A program made the position numbers and the translations under genes. This document shows, piece by piece, positions 16,110-24,586 of a stretch of DNA of 64,000 nt (the first letter of the stretch is position 1; every line of letters begins with the position of its first letter). The notes under the pieces were generated by a model. It worked only from the letters and a program-made list of their open reading frames with translations. It ran no database searches and was not told the origin of the DNA. The stretch covers positions 47,127 to 111,126 of the forward strand of contig JAEEGQ010000151.1 of the NCBI GenBank assembly GCA_016280395.1, written 5' to 3'. The stretch is from Lachnospiraceae bacterium. GTDB taxonomy: Bacteria > Bacillota > Clostridia > Lachnospirales > Lachnospiraceae.

Positions 16110-16451
16110 ATGAAAGGACATATGCACGTAGACAGGCTCTTGTCTTCGGGGATATACGTATCCAAGCTCGACACGGACAAGGCTTTCGCATACAGTGGGA
16201 ACACATGCGGATATTTCAAGATGATAATACTGCCGATTCTCAACAGCAACGGACAGCGCGAGATCCGTTTCATGAAGGACAGGAAAGGCACCGGTTATGT
16301 TGTATCGGGAGAGGCATACATCATAGCTGACCGCGATGAGAAGACGATAGACCACAGATGCCTTGGATACCGCAAGATGGACCGCGAATCACGCGACCTG
16401 AGGCACAAGCTCATTCAGACGAAGGTTAGCACAAAAAATAAACTATGGTAA
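16110..16451 (+). CDS. Hypothetical protein
   Basis: 113 aa. Of two adjacent ATGs the one at 16110 is chosen because GGAGG lies 8 nt upstream; the ATG at 16104 would be only 2 nt away. It reads as a compact beta-rich protein (RLLSSGIYVSKLDTDKAF, FKMIILPILNSNGQREIRF, GTGYVVSGEAYIIADRD) with a basic C-terminus. No family is recognised. It overlaps nothing and sits 18 nt after the preceding gene. Confidence 0.55.
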   Translation: MKGHMHVDRLLSSGIYVSKLDTDKAFAYSGNTCGYFKMIILPILNSNGQREIRFMKDRKGTGYVVSGEAYIIADRDEKTIDHRCLGYRKMDRESRDLRHKLIQTKVSTKNKLW

Positions 16452-16465
16452 GGGGGACACACAGG

Positions 16466-17029
16466 ATGTCAGACGGCAATTACGCTATATGGAAAGGCAA
16501 GGAGTTCTGGTGCGGGGCTTATGACGTAAAGACGGAGAGGATAACCGAGGTGCATACCTTTAAGGAATGCGAGGCGGTAGACTTCAACAGCTACTGGTGC
16601 TTTACGGTGACGGGCGAAGAGAAGTTCGAGTCCGGAGAGTGGATATTCTTCTGGGTGGAAGAGAACACGAACATCAACACCGAGTACGATGTGGACGTGG
16701 CGGTGATCAGAAGGATACGGGCGCAGATAAGCACAGAGGAACAGGAGACACCTGAACGTACGGAAGAAGACATTTGCGGGTTGGGGGCGAGACAGCTGAT
16801 GCCCGCCGATGGCAGTCAGGGTTCAAGAAGGCAGTCATGTCTCATCGTATGGATACCCGTAGACGAAGACACCCCGAAGGATGACGGCATTAAGCTCGTC
16901 ACCTGCAAACCCAAAAAGGGAGAGCCGAATGTGAACAGGGCTTACTATGACGGACAGTTCTGGCACGGTTCAGGCTCTATGTCGGGAGTAACGGCCTGGG
17001 CAGAGCCGCCGCAGCCGTACAGAGCATAG
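16466..17029 (+). CDS. DUF551-like protein
   Basis: 187 aa, start at 16466 preceded by AAGGGGG. The C-terminal 60 residues match the general pattern of DUF551 phage and plasmid proteins: WIPVDEDTPKDDGIKLVTC, then YYDGQFWH and a final VTAWAEPPQPY. The N-terminal 100 residues (GNYAIWKGKEFWCGAYDVKTERI...) are a separate beta-rich module. DUF551 has no established function. It is a typical cargo of mobile elements, which fits this block of small unknown genes. Confidence 0.6.
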   Translation: MSDGNYAIWKGKEFWCGAYDVKTERITEVHTFKECEAVDFNSYWCFTVTGEEKFESGEWIFFWVEENTNINTEYDVDVAVIRRIRAQISTEEQETPERTEEDICGLGARQLMPADGSQGSRRQSCLIVWIPVDEDTPKDDGIKLVTCKPKKGEPNVNRAYYDGQFWHGSGSMSGVTAWAEPPQPYRA

Positions 17030-17079
17030 AAGAAGATGGGAACATACAGACACATACAGACAACAAGGAGGATGAAAGA

Positions 17080-18072
17080 ATGAGTTATAAATACCCTTAT
17101 CAGATCGCTTCGGCGTTCTCAAAGAACATCAAAAAAGGAATCATCACGACGCTTGGCATCGAAGCCCACTTCAGTCTGGAGAGCGGGGCGGTAGACGGAA
17201 AAGAAGAGGCAAAGGTCAATCCGCTGGAGTTCCACGAAGGTTTTTCGCGATTTACCCTTGTCCTGATATGCAAGAGCGAGGCTCCCGATAAGAGAACGGG
17301 AAAACCCACCACCTATACAAAGAGGGTGACCGCGAACATACCCGCCCGCGTTGATGCGGACAAGATAATCGCAAGGACAAAGGCATGCGAGAACCTGCTC
17401 GTGATGAGAGAGTATAACGCAACCCCCGCACCCGCCCAGTCATCGGAGAATGGGCAGCAGGGCGAGTCCATCGCCTATACCACCGTCCTTTCGATGGGTA
17501 CCGGATTAAAGGGCAAGACACCCGCGCAGGTACTTACCGAAAACGGCAAGAACAAGGACAAGCTCATCTCGCAGATAGACTTCCTCTCGCAGAAGGTCAA
17601 GGAATATCCCGCCAACCAGACACAGATAGACGCCATCAGAGAGGCGATAGCACTGTTTGATGCGAAAAAGCTCGCAGCGACCACGGCACCCGCCGAGAGC
17701 GCAGAGAGGGCGGTGACGGTCTATGAAGCGAACTTTAAGCCGCTCGTCAGCACGCTCGACGAGCAGGGCAGGGTGCTCGTCTACAGCGTTACAATCCGCT
17801 GTATCCCGTCAAGGAACTATCCCTACGAGGTGACGATAAAAAATACAAGAGCACACTGGGACGGCAGCGTTGCACGCCCGACTGCGCAGGATCCTCACGA
17901 CGAGATTACCATGAACATCGACGAGGCTACATGGAACGGCATCGTATCGGATATGGAGCGCAGCCTGAGCGCGTTCACCACCTATAACTTCGGTAAGCAG
18001 TTCAAGAAGGCCGAGGACGCCAACAGGGTGAACCGTCTGAAGGCAGTTCAGGAAAAAAGCCAGACAGCATAA
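17080..18072 (+). CDS. Hypothetical 330-aa protein, largest gene of the block
   Basis: 330 aa, ATG preceded by AAGGAGG. The N-terminal 130 residues are beta-rich (KGIITTLGIEAHFSLES, FTLVLICKSEAP, TYTKRVTANIPARVDADKIIARTKACE). A helical linker at about 165-200 follows (DKLISQIDFLSQKVKEYP). The C-terminal part repeats a beta-rich style (VLVYSVTIRCIPSRNYPYEVTIKN) and ends in a basic helix. The two similar beta regions may be an internal duplication. No catalytic motif, signal or membrane segment; function unknown. Confidence 0.6.
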   Translation: MSYKYPYQIASAFSKNIKKGIITTLGIEAHFSLESGAVDGKEEAKVNPLEFHEGFSRFTLVLICKSEAPDKRTGKPTTYTKRVTANIPARVDADKIIARTKACENLLVMREYNATPAPAQSSENGQQGESIAYTTVLSMGTGLKGKTPAQVLTENGKNKDKLISQIDFLSQKVKEYPANQTQIDAIREAIALFDAKKLAATTAPAESAERAVTVYEANFKPLVSTLDEQGRVLVYSVTIRCIPSRNYPYEVTIKNTRAHWDGSVARPTAQDPHDEITMNIDEATWNGIVSDMERSLSAFTTYNFGKQFKKAEDANRVNRLKAVQEKSQTA

Positions 18073-18086
18073 GGCATAAATAAATC

Positions 18087-18118
18087 CGCCGGGGCTTAAA
18101 AGTCACGGCTCCGGCGGA
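18087..18118 (+). other. GC-rich intergenic hairpin
   Basis: CCGCCGGGGC and GCTCCGGCGG form a strong stem between two genes of one operon. There is no T-tract after it, so it is more likely an mRNA processing or stability element, or a weak attenuator, than a terminator. Confidence 0.45.
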
Positions 18119-18135
18119 GGAAAGGAGCAACGGCA

Positions 18136-18492
18136 GTGAGACTTAAGGAAGAGACGGTACGCGAGGCGTTTGGGCTTATGGACCTTCTTGCGGGAATGAA
18201 CTCGGGCGGGATAGAGGCACCGAGGATACTTCTCGCGACAGAACGGAAGAGCGATACAGAGATAACCGTCAGATGGAATCACCCCAAGACCTGCGGATAT
18301 TCGGATGTGTGCTACCACTATGCGGATACTTCAGAACATGAGGACACGTTCCTGCTCGAAGACGGGGCGCTGGTGATAAACGGCAGCAGGGACGCGCTCA
18401 TATGCGATGACTCTCCAGAGTTCCTCGCACCGGTCGAGGCGTTCTGCAAGAAGTGGGGACTTGTTTTTCCGGGAAAGGGATATCAGGCATGA
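18136..18492 (+). CDS. Hypothetical protein (GTG start)
   Basis: 118 aa starting at GTG, with AAAGGAG upstream. Residues 40-85 (ILLATERKSDTEITVRWNHPKTCGYSDVCYHYADTSEHEDTFLLEDGALVI) look like a small beta domain. The next gene starts inside its stop codon (ATGA), so the two are coupled. No family is recognised. Confidence 0.55.
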   Translation: MRLKEETVREAFGLMDLLAGMNSGGIEAPRILLATERKSDTEITVRWNHPKTCGYSDVCYHYADTSEHEDTFLLEDGALVINGSRDALICDDSPEFLAPVEAFCKKWGLVFPGKGYQA

Positions 18493-18932
18493 AAGGATAC
18501 AGATGCGAAGACCTTTTCGGGGACGGCGTAACGGATCCGGTGGCGGTAGCGATACATGAGACATTTGTGCTTGGGAATATGGACATCCCGCTCATGCTCA
18601 TGGAGAACTGCAGGAACCTTGCCGAAGAAGAGAGAGCTTTTCTTGAAACCTGTAATGAGTCCGATAATACGGACATGCTGGCGCGTATAGTAAGGATATA
18701 CATAGGAGAGAGGGACTACTGCAAGTGGCTCTGCGCAAGTCCCGAGGATATCTGGCACTGCTACGTTGAGCCGTTTGAGAATAACCGGCTCCTGCTGCCT
18801 GAGTTCCTTGAAAGCGGACGCGTGAGCGAGTATACGATTCCTGACGATGCAGTTGTCCTTGCGGACCTTGGCAGGGAAGGGACTCTCTACTGTTGGGAGG
18901 GCAGAACGATTTTAAAGCATAGGAGGCATTAA
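18489..18932 (+). CDS. Hypothetical protein
   Basis: 147 aa; the ATG at 18489 overlaps the preceding stop as ATGA. Acidic and helical (LLMENCRNLAEEERAFLETCNESDN, LARIVRIYIGERDYCKWLC), with an aromatic-rich C-terminal end (GTLYCWEGRTILKH). No motif beyond scattered cysteines. Function unknown. Confidence 0.55.
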   Translation: MKGYRCEDLFGDGVTDPVAVAIHETFVLGNMDIPLMLMENCRNLAEEERAFLETCNESDNTDMLARIVRIYIGERDYCKWLCASPEDIWHCYVEPFENNRLLLPEFLESGRVSEYTIPDDAVVLADLGREGTLYCWEGRTILKHRRH

Positions 18933-18935
18933 GAT

Positions 18936-19154
18936 ATGAGCATGATATTTTCAAAAAAGAGGATGGTCGCAAGACTTAAGGCAGAAGGGCACGGCGATGA
19001 GATAGGTGATGAGGCGAACAAGGTCATGGACAACCTTGACGGACAGCCGGCAAGCACCATGAACTGGCAGCGGATGGTTCATGGCGAACCGTTGCTGTGG
19101 TGTACTGGAAAAGACGGCAAAGGGTTCTACGTTAACGAGGCGGACTGTATCTGA
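18936..19154 (+). CDS. Small hypothetical protein
   Basis: 72 aa, preceded by AGGAGG with a somewhat long spacer. Basic N-terminus (FSKKRMVARLKAEGHGDEIGDEANKVMDNLD) with helical character, aromatic C-terminus. Packed 3 nt after the previous gene. Confidence 0.5.
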   Translation: MSMIFSKKRMVARLKAEGHGDEIGDEANKVMDNLDGQPASTMNWQRMVHGEPLLWCTGKDGKGFYVNEADCI

Positions 19155-19175
19155 ACAGAGGAAGGAGAAAAGGGA

Positions 19176-19448
19176 ATGAGAGCAAACAACACCAGAAAGA
19201 TTGACCTTGCAGAAGGGCATTTCTACAGAATGAAGGAAAAGAACGGGAAGGCTTTTGTTGGAGAATATATCGGACAGCAGGCGGATGAGTTCGCATTCCT
19301 TTTTCCCGAGAATAGCGTTAGCGTATACAGTTTCAGGGTTAAAGAGGGCAAAGAGACATTTGTATGCGGATACACAAAAGACCATCTGCCCCAGCTGACA
19401 AAAGACCTCGGAACGTTCGAACCTGCGGCTGACGGCATGTCCGCATGA
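19176..19448 (+). CDS. Small hypothetical protein
   Basis: 90 aa, ATG preceded by GAAGGAGAAAAGGG. Beta-rich composition (GHFYRMKEKNGKAFVGEYIGQQADEFAFLF, SVSVYSFRVKEGKETFVCGY). No recognised domain; part of the same operon. Confidence 0.5.
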   Translation: MRANNTRKIDLAEGHFYRMKEKNGKAFVGEYIGQQADEFAFLFPENSVSVYSFRVKEGKETFVCGYTKDHLPQLTKDLGTFEPAADGMSA

Positions 19449-19459
19449 GAGGAGAATAT

Positions 19460-19984
19460 ATGAGTAAATGGAAGATAAAGGAAGCAGAAGCGATTTATAC
19501 CGGCGGAAACATCTGGCTGTTTATTGGGAGCCTGACAGACGGGAACTACTTTTTAGTCTCTGACGATGGCTGGGCACTGATCTTAAATGCGGATCCTTCA
19601 AACCTTGATGAAAGCCTTTATGACGACTGGCAGAAAGAGCATCTTATTGAAGAGATGGACGAGGGGGAAGAGCTAAGAGCGTTCCAGATACAGCTCCTTG
19701 ACCTACTCAAGAGCTATTCAACAAATCAAAGGTGTATCTTTGACGAGGAAATCGAGAATTACCGCCATGCATGGAACTGTGTTACCGAGGAGCCGGCAAA
19801 ATCAACAGAAGAGACCTTCAGTATAAGAAGGGATGCCGAGAGCATATACATATCAAACGGCAAGGAGACCGAAGTACACGAGCTTTCCGAACTCGGTCCT
19901 GTATTAAGGTCATTTTTAACGGCGTACACCGACTCCGATGCGGTTCACGTCATTGCACTGGACTATAACAAGAAGGGAGATTGA
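19460..19984 (+). CDS. Hypothetical protein
   Basis: 174 aa. The start at 19460 is chosen because GAGAGGAG precedes it. The protein alternates beta-like segments (EAIYTGGNIWLFIGSLTDGNYFLVSDDGWALIL) and acidic helices (EEMDEGEELRAFQIQLLDLLKSY). The next gene begins directly at its stop codon. No family is recognised. Confidence 0.5.
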   Translation: MSKWKIKEAEAIYTGGNIWLFIGSLTDGNYFLVSDDGWALILNADPSNLDESLYDDWQKEHLIEEMDEGEELRAFQIQLLDLLKSYSTNQRCIFDEEIENYRHAWNCVTEEPAKSTEETFSIRRDAESIYISNGKETEVHELSELGPVLRSFLTAYTDSDAVHVIALDYNKKGD

Positions 19985-20239
19985 ATGGCAAGCAAAGACG
20001 AAAACGAATTTTATTATTTTGGGAAAGATAAGGCGCTTGAATTCGGAGACCGCATCCAAAAGGCATTGAAGGGAAAACGGGTTTCCAAGCGAAAGGCAAC
20101 GGCAAAACTCCCCGGAGGACTCATTTATGAGGCAGAAAAGCTGAACATGGATATGTGGAACTTACTGGAAGCACTAGAAGGAATGTGCTGCGACGGAAGG
20201 GCAAGGGAAATTGACGATTCGTCATATCTCGTCATCTGA
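19985..20239 (+). CDS. Small hypothetical protein
   Basis: 84 aa; the ATG follows the previous TGA immediately, implying translational coupling. The basic centre (KALKGKRVSKRKATAKLPGG) and following helix (YEAEKLNMDMWNLLEALEGMC) could form a small helix-turn-helix, but the match is not specific. Function unknown. Confidence 0.5.
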   Translation: MASKDENEFYYFGKDKALEFGDRIQKALKGKRVSKRKATAKLPGGLIYEAEKLNMDMWNLLEALEGMCCDGRAREIDDSSYLVI

Positions 20240-20468
20240 TTCCACTGTATCATATGATAACATTTTAAAGGATCTTAATGACCGTATCAGCAAAGCACAG
20301 AAAATATTCGATACGCTAGAAAAAGAGCATAGTTTACAGCTCAATCTCAAAAAGGAAAAGACATGGCTCCAAACACCGTGTTTCTATGAAAACTTAGAAA
20401 CAGAACCGCTTACATACCGAAAGAGGTTAAGAGAATTAGTGGCACGAGATAAGAAAAAGAAGAAATAG
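20211..20468 (+). CDS. Small coiled-coil protein (TTG start, tentative)
   Basis: 85 aa from a TTG that overlaps the preceding gene by 29 nt, with AAGGGAAA just upstream. Residues 15-45 (YDNILKDLNDRISKAQKIFDTLEKEHSL) have coiled-coil spacing and the C-terminus is KKKKK. The composition is protein-like and a terminator follows directly, which supports it as the last gene of the operon; the start codon is uncertain. Confidence 0.4.
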   Translation: MTIRHISSSDSTVSYDNILKDLNDRISKAQKIFDTLEKEHSLQLNLKKEKTWLQTPCFYENLETEPLTYRKRLRELVARDKKKKK

Positions 20469-20479
20469 GTAGAATCATC

Positions 20480-20508
20480 AAAGGCAGCAGGGACAGCCTG
20501 CTGCCTTT
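20480..20508 (+). terminator. Terminator of the 15.6-20.5 kb operon
   Basis: AAAGGCAGCAG and CTGCTGCCTTT form an 11-bp stem with a short loop. It lies 12 nt after the last stop codon of the operon. Confidence 0.65.
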
Positions 20509-20554
20509 ACTATGTTCTACTACATAATGTTTAATTGGAAATACTCACTCTATT

Positions 20555-22291
20555 TTAATCTCCCTGACTTAGCGCGCTGCGGGAAGGAAAAATCATGTTA
20601 TCATCCCATTCCCGTATGACATTCTCGCGGAAGGTGCTCTCAAAAAGCAGCATCTTGTTTGAGTCTTTGAAAAGGTTTGGCGCTTCGAATTTTAGAGCCA
20701 TAGTCTTTGATTCGCCCTGTGTGTTATAGCATATGCGGAAATCTCCGGCTATAAATCTACTTGACAGCTCAGGACGTTGTTCGGAGAGCAGAGCTTCTAC
20801 CGTCGGGTATGTAGTGTAAGTCATGCCGTTTAGAGAAAAATAGGGTATAACCTCTCCACTCCAGGGATTCAGATACAAGTGGTTAAATCTGTCTATATCG
20901 ACTATGCAGCCATGCACATGACCGCGCCCGCCAAAAAGCACTACCTCATTTGCCAGCTCTGTTATAACGTCACGGTACTTTTTGAAGACTTCTCTAACGG
21001 TACGTACATATTCCGGCATATGCTCAAAATACCATTTGGCGTCATGATTGGCCAGTTGTACCTGTCCGCCGTTTAAGACATACAAAGCCCCGTTTTCTTT
21101 TTGCCCCAGAAACATATAGCAACCGCTGTTTTTTAAACACAGAATCTTTATGTCTTTCCTGTGTGACTGGCAGCGCAGGTTCTTACTGATCCCGAACCCC
21201 GCATACTGCTCTCTGGTGATTTCTGTTATACCATCGGCAAGGTCATTTAGGTAATCAAAATCGTCGTAGCATGGGATCGATTTCATTATAGAAGGAAATT
21301 CCGAATAACCGTACTGATTATCAGCTACGATCTTTCTTTCATCTGACCACTCAAAGACATTCCTGTGCGTATGCCCGGAAATATGAATAAAGTTGGGATT
21401 GAGTTCTTCCGCTATCCAGTCGGATGTCGGATTATGAGACACGATGATAGCCCTGCGGGCACCAAATATCCGGCTGAGCAGGGCATATCCCGCGCGGCAC
21501 TCTTCTGAAAGCCGGATTTCTTCTTCTCTACTGAGAGTCATTCCGTAAAGTCTGTTGTCTGCGTTCCATTCGCTATTAAGCCCAGCAAAGCCCGTACAAC
21601 CAAAGATCAATGTCTTAACCCTGTTTTGCCGGGACGACCATTCAGATGAATCCTGAGCCAATTCTTTGATAGAGATAGTTAAATAGTCAACATATGCTTC
21701 TTTATGATGATTTTTTGAGTTCGAGTGGCGTTCCTCTTCCTTAATCTGTGCAATGAAGCAGTCGTTATGAAGAACGTTGACATGTATCTGTTTCCCATTT
21801 TCCTTAAACTTTGATACGATGGAATCCACGCTGCCGTCACCAACACCTTCAGCATCAGATAATTCATGGTTTCCTAAAACCGCTATATACTTTGCGGCTG
21901 CGAAGCCTGCATTTGATACCAGGCTGTTCATAAAAATCGTCCATATGGAGAGATACCTTGATACATCGCCCGCGACAACGATATAGTTGATCGCGTTATC
22001 AGCCTCATCAAGGCGCGCACCCCGTTGCCTGGTCTGCCTTCCAAGTGAAGCGGCGATGTCTTCCACATATTTTCTGATCGTATCAGGTGAGGGTCTTTTA
22101 TTTAAAAATGCCTTTTTGATCTTTTCATCAAGATGGATATCGCTGATATAGAACAATAGTCCTTTATCGTGGATCTCTGGCTCAACAACCTGCCTCTCGA
22201 CAGAAACTGTCTCTGAAGATATACTCGCCTCAGCAGGATCAGAATGAAGCAGTTCAGAAACTATCTGTTTACTCAGCATTATGTCCGGCAT
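20555..22291 (-). CDS. Calcineurin-like metallophosphoesterase
   Basis: 578 aa; the start at 22291 follows AAGGGAGAAG. Longer upstream in-frame starts would run through the terminator of the preceding gene. All core motifs of the metallophosphoesterase superfamily are present in order: SDIHLD (DxH), VAGDVS (GDx), VLGNHE (GNHD/E), VSHNP and SGHTHRN (GHxH). About 250 residues follow the catalytic core with another histidine-rich turn (GRGHVHG) and no recognised fold. Members hydrolyse phosphomono- or diesters, including nucleic acids and cyclic nucleotides; the substrate cannot be told from sequence. It is transcribed alone or from read-through of the metalloprotease-like gene. Confidence 0.82.
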   Translation of the reverse strand: MPDIMLSKQIVSELLHSDPAEASISSETVSVERQVVEPEIHDKGLLFYISDIHLDEKIKKAFLNKRPSPDTIRKYVEDIAASLGRQTRQRGARLDEADNAINYIVVAGDVSRYLSIWTIFMNSLVSNAGFAAAKYIAVLGNHELSDAEGVGDGSVDSIVSKFKENGKQIHVNVLHNDCFIAQIKEEERHSNSKNHHKEAYVDYLTISIKELAQDSSEWSSRQNRVKTLIFGCTGFAGLNSEWNADNRLYGMTLSREEEIRLSEECRAGYALLSRIFGARRAIIVSHNPTSDWIAEELNPNFIHISGHTHRNVFEWSDERKIVADNQYGYSEFPSIMKSIPCYDDFDYLNDLADGITEITREQYAGFGISKNLRCQSHRKDIKILCLKNSGCYMFLGQKENGALYVLNGGQVQLANHDAKWYFEHMPEYVRTVREVFKKYRDVITELANEVVLFGGRGHVHGCIVDIDRFNHLYLNPWSGEVIPYFSLNGMTYTTYPTVEALLSEQRPELSSRFIAGDFRICYNTQGESKTMALKFEAPNLFKDSNKMLLFESTFRENVIREWDDNMIFPSRSALSQGD

Positions 22292-22394
22292 TTTTCTTCT
22301 CCCTTCTCTATATGATAAATCCCATCTCGTTACTCGCTCTGCACTCTGTGTTAAGTCTATTATACATTTATCAAAGGGATAATCTATAAAAAAT

Positions 22395-22428
22395 AAGGCA
22401 GCGGGTAAGCTTGCTGCCTTATTCGATA
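22395..22428 (-). terminator. Terminator after the HExxH gene
   Basis: AATAAGGCAGC and GCTGCCTTATT form a stem followed on the minus strand by TTTTTTATAG, a few bases after the stop of the 22434 gene. Confidence 0.7.
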
Positions 22429-22433
22429 TCATA

Positions 22434-23237
22434 TTATTGGTAAATGATGCCAGTATTATCCCAGAAAATTCTTCTTTCTGAAGAAGAGAGGTCGTAAATA
22501 ATGGTATCTATATACTCTTTTCCTATCTTTGCATAATCATCGTATGTCAGTCCTTCTCGTCCCGGATAATAAGAGGAGAGCTGTTCCACTGCTTTATTAA
22601 ATTTGGAATAAGCGAATTCATCTTTATTTATACCGCCACAGACAATATAAAGGGCAATTAGTCCGATACAATAATCACAAAATGCGTCAAAAAACCGCCA
22701 TTCATCCGATTCGCTTCGGTAAGGATTGTTTTTATCTATAAACAGCTTTCCTTTCGTCAAGTGATCGTAAAATACAAATAGGAATTTTTCAGGAGAACTG
22801 TGCATGTCTTCAGGAGACTCCGGATAGATTTCATTTGCTTCAAGATAAGCGGTGTAATCATTAAGCAGTTTGTAGCCAAATAGCGCCAGTGTTCGCTTTC
22901 CGTTAAATAATTCTTTTGTCAATACTGAAGGCAGCTGTTCTCGCTCTCTGACGTGAACCATTTCGTGGTAAAGGGTATTTTTTATCTTGACAAGCTGATG
23001 TTCAGTTAAATTACTAAAATCGTAGCCAAGAGTCCCGACTTCGATAAGAGAAGAAGTCTCATCATGATGGGCAATATTACAGCTATCTTTATCGTTAGCG
23101 TTCAGCTGTAATTTAACTTCCCTTTTTACATTCATCTTATTTTTCAGTTCAGCAATAAAACGTTCCGGATCGAAGCCTGATTCCTCTTCTGGGATCAAAT
23201 CGCCTTCCGTCAACTTTTTCTTAAAAAGATTAAACAC
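22434..23237 (-). CDS. Putative zinc metallopeptidase (HExxH)
   Basis: About 267 aa. The start is uncertain: a GTG at 23237 giving VFNLFKKKLTEG, with AGTGGGG upstream, is preferred over a TTG at 23336. The single diagnostic feature is LYHEMVHVREREQLP, an HExxH zinc-binding motif in a helix, preceded by a beta-rich stretch. A downstream glutamate that could be the third ligand is likely in the region after the motif but cannot be assigned. No signal peptide, so it is probably cytoplasmic. Its partner and substrate are unknown. Confidence 0.6.
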   Translation of the reverse strand: MFNLFKKKLTEGDLIPEEESGFDPERFIAELKNKMNVKREVKLQLNANDKDSCNIAHHDETSSLIEVGTLGYDFSNLTEHQLVKIKNTLYHEMVHVREREQLPSVLTKELFNGKRTLALFGYKLLNDYTAYLEANEIYPESPEDMHSSPEKFLFVFYDHLTKGKLFIDKNNPYRSESDEWRFFDAFCDYCIGLIALYIVCGGINKDEFAYSKFNKAVEQLSSYYPGREGLTYDDYAKIGKEYIDTIIYDLSSSERRIFWDNTGIIYQ

Positions 23238-23412
23238 ATTAAACCCCACTTCATGTTTTTTATTAAACCAATAACAACTCAGTTTACACTTGTACAAGAC
23301 ATTATTTATTCTAATAAAGGCTGACAGCGAAAGCAAGAGCTAAGGGCCGTCTGTACATGAATGAACCTTTAAGCTCTGATTGTTCTTAAAAATGATTACC
23401 TCTACTTGTTAC

Positions 23413-23934
23413 TTATGTGATTTGCTCAAACGATTCGCTTCTCAAAAGCATATTGCACTTGTCGGAGCAGAATACCTTTTCGATTACATCCTCCAGATCA
23501 TTCTTCGATATAAACTCGCCATCAAATGCCAGACGGGTGATGCGGATCGTACCGGCATCAAACTTATAGCAGTATATCTTTGCCCTCCTGCTGCCGGAAT
23601 ATATATATGCGTAATTATCATCTGCTGATATAAGGACCGAAGAGAGTACCTGCGCCCCGCATCTCTTGTTTAAGATATCATATCTCAGTACGTTGCCATA
23701 TGCGTTCAACTCATCTTCACGAACAGCTTCTATTAATGAAAGCTCGTTTATCATTACGCCTTCCGGTGTAGGATACTGCCGGATCCGGGCCTCGTTATAT
23801 CCAAACTCAGTTTTTCTATCATCCTCCTTTTCCGGTGCGTCTCCTATATAGATCTTTCCTTTCGCTTTGAGAGGGAAATACTCCTCTTTACTCTCGGCAA
23901 TAAAATGCTGCTGCGGGAAAAGCTCCATTACCAT
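23413..23934 (-). CDS. Hypothetical protein
   Basis: 173 aa from the ATG at 23934, which has AAAGGA about 9 nt upstream. Beta-rich with several short strands (AKGKIYIGDAPEKED, DDNYAYIYSGSRRAKIYCYKFDAGTIRITRL) and a helical C-terminus (SKNDLEDVIEKVFCSDKC). No recognised family. Second gene of a two-gene operon from the promoter at 24194-24222. Confidence 0.55.
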   Translation of the reverse strand: MVMELFPQQHFIAESKEEYFPLKAKGKIYIGDAPEKEDDRKTEFGYNEARIRQYPTPEGVMINELSLIEAVREDELNAYGNVLRYDILNKRCGAQVLSSVLISADDNYAYIYSGSRRAKIYCYKFDAGTIRITRLAFDGEFISKNDLEDVIEKVFCSDKCNMLLRSESFEQIT

Positions 23935-23948
23935 GTTCTCATGTCCTT

Positions 23949-24149
23949 TCATCTGGTTTTTCGCAGGCACGCGAGACATATATCAGTGGCGTCACTCTGA
24001 GAGATGACCCCGGCATCCATAAGACCTCTGGTGTACCCGTATGCGATATCTGTGTTCGCCTTTTCGTCTTCACTCATCACGAGAAGGCGTTCAAGAAGGG
24101 CATTCAGCTTTTCTGCATACTGAGCAAGCAGCTCGTTCCGACTCATCAT
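23949..24149 (-). CDS. Small hypothetical protein
   Basis: 66 aa, start at 24149 preceded by AAAGGAG. An almost entirely helical protein (SRNELLAQYAEKLNALLERLLVMSEDEK) ending in CLACLRKTR, a CxxC pair. First gene of the operon, about 40 nt from a promoter of the shared family. Confidence 0.55.
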   Translation of the reverse strand: MMSRNELLAQYAEKLNALLERLLVMSEDEKANTDIAYGYTRGLMDAGVISQSDATDICLACLRKTR

Positions 24150-24193
24150 GATCACTCTCCTTTCGACTGACTGCGGTTGTGCCCTACAATACC

Positions 24194-24222
24194 ATTATGA
24201 GCAGCGAAGGAACTTTTTGCGA
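24194..24222 (-). promoter_or_regulatory. TCGCAA-N17-CATAAT promoter
   Basis: Leftward TCGCAA, 17 nt ending CGCTGCT, then CATAAT. The spacer AAAGTTCCTTCGCTGCT is nearly identical to that of the ParAB promoter at 32877-32905. Confidence 0.7.
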
Positions 24223-24327
24223 AAAAGTTCAAATAAATTTCGCACGGATCGGGCAACTATCCGAAACTTTTTATGAATCTTGTTAGTGTTGCACAAGAAA
24301 ACCGCATAAAAACAGTCATTTAGCCTA

Positions 24328-24357
24328 TTTACACGAACATATGTTCGGGTGTAAAAT
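24328..24357 (+). promoter_or_regulatory. SOS promoter: LexA box inside a TTTACA-N18-TAAAAT promoter
   Basis: CGAACATATGTTCG at 24334-24347 fits the Gram-positive LexA/DinR consensus (CGAAC-RNRY-GTTYC). It lies wholly within the spacer between TTTACA (24328-24333) and TAAAAT (24352-24357), so bound LexA would block RNA polymerase. The controlled operon starts at 24383. Confidence 0.7.
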
Positions 24358-24382
24358 TAAGTCAGGAGGTGAGGAAAAGGCT

Positions 24383-24565
24383 ATGACAAAGGTGATAGTT
24401 GAGGTAAGCGGCGGCGTAGTCCAGGCGGTCTACGCGAGGAACAAGAACATCGAGGTAGAGCTCGTCGATTGGGATAACGCGGCAGCCGATCCCGAATATG
24501 CGGAGCAGTGCAGGCAGATCATGAAAAACGTATCAAAGTCAAAGACCTACACGGATATTCTCTAG
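24383..24565 (+). CDS. Small hypothetical protein, SOS operon gene 1
   Basis: 60 aa; the start at 24383 follows AGGAGGTGAGG. A short beta-hairpin-like N-terminus (TKVIVEVSGGVVQAVYARN) and acidic middle (EVELVDWDNAAADPEYAEQC). No family. It is the first gene behind the LexA-box promoter. Confidence 0.55.
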   Translation: MTKVIVEVSGGVVQAVYARNKNIEVELVDWDNAAADPEYAEQCRQIMKNVSKSKTYTDIL

Positions 24566-24586
24566 GAAAGAAAGGAGTTCAGACCA

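Noticed and set aside
22238..22432. Extended N-terminus for the metallophosphoesterase (47 extra residues)
   Set aside because: It would translate through the upstream gene's terminator at 22395-22428; the internal ATG at 22291 has a good ribosome-binding site.
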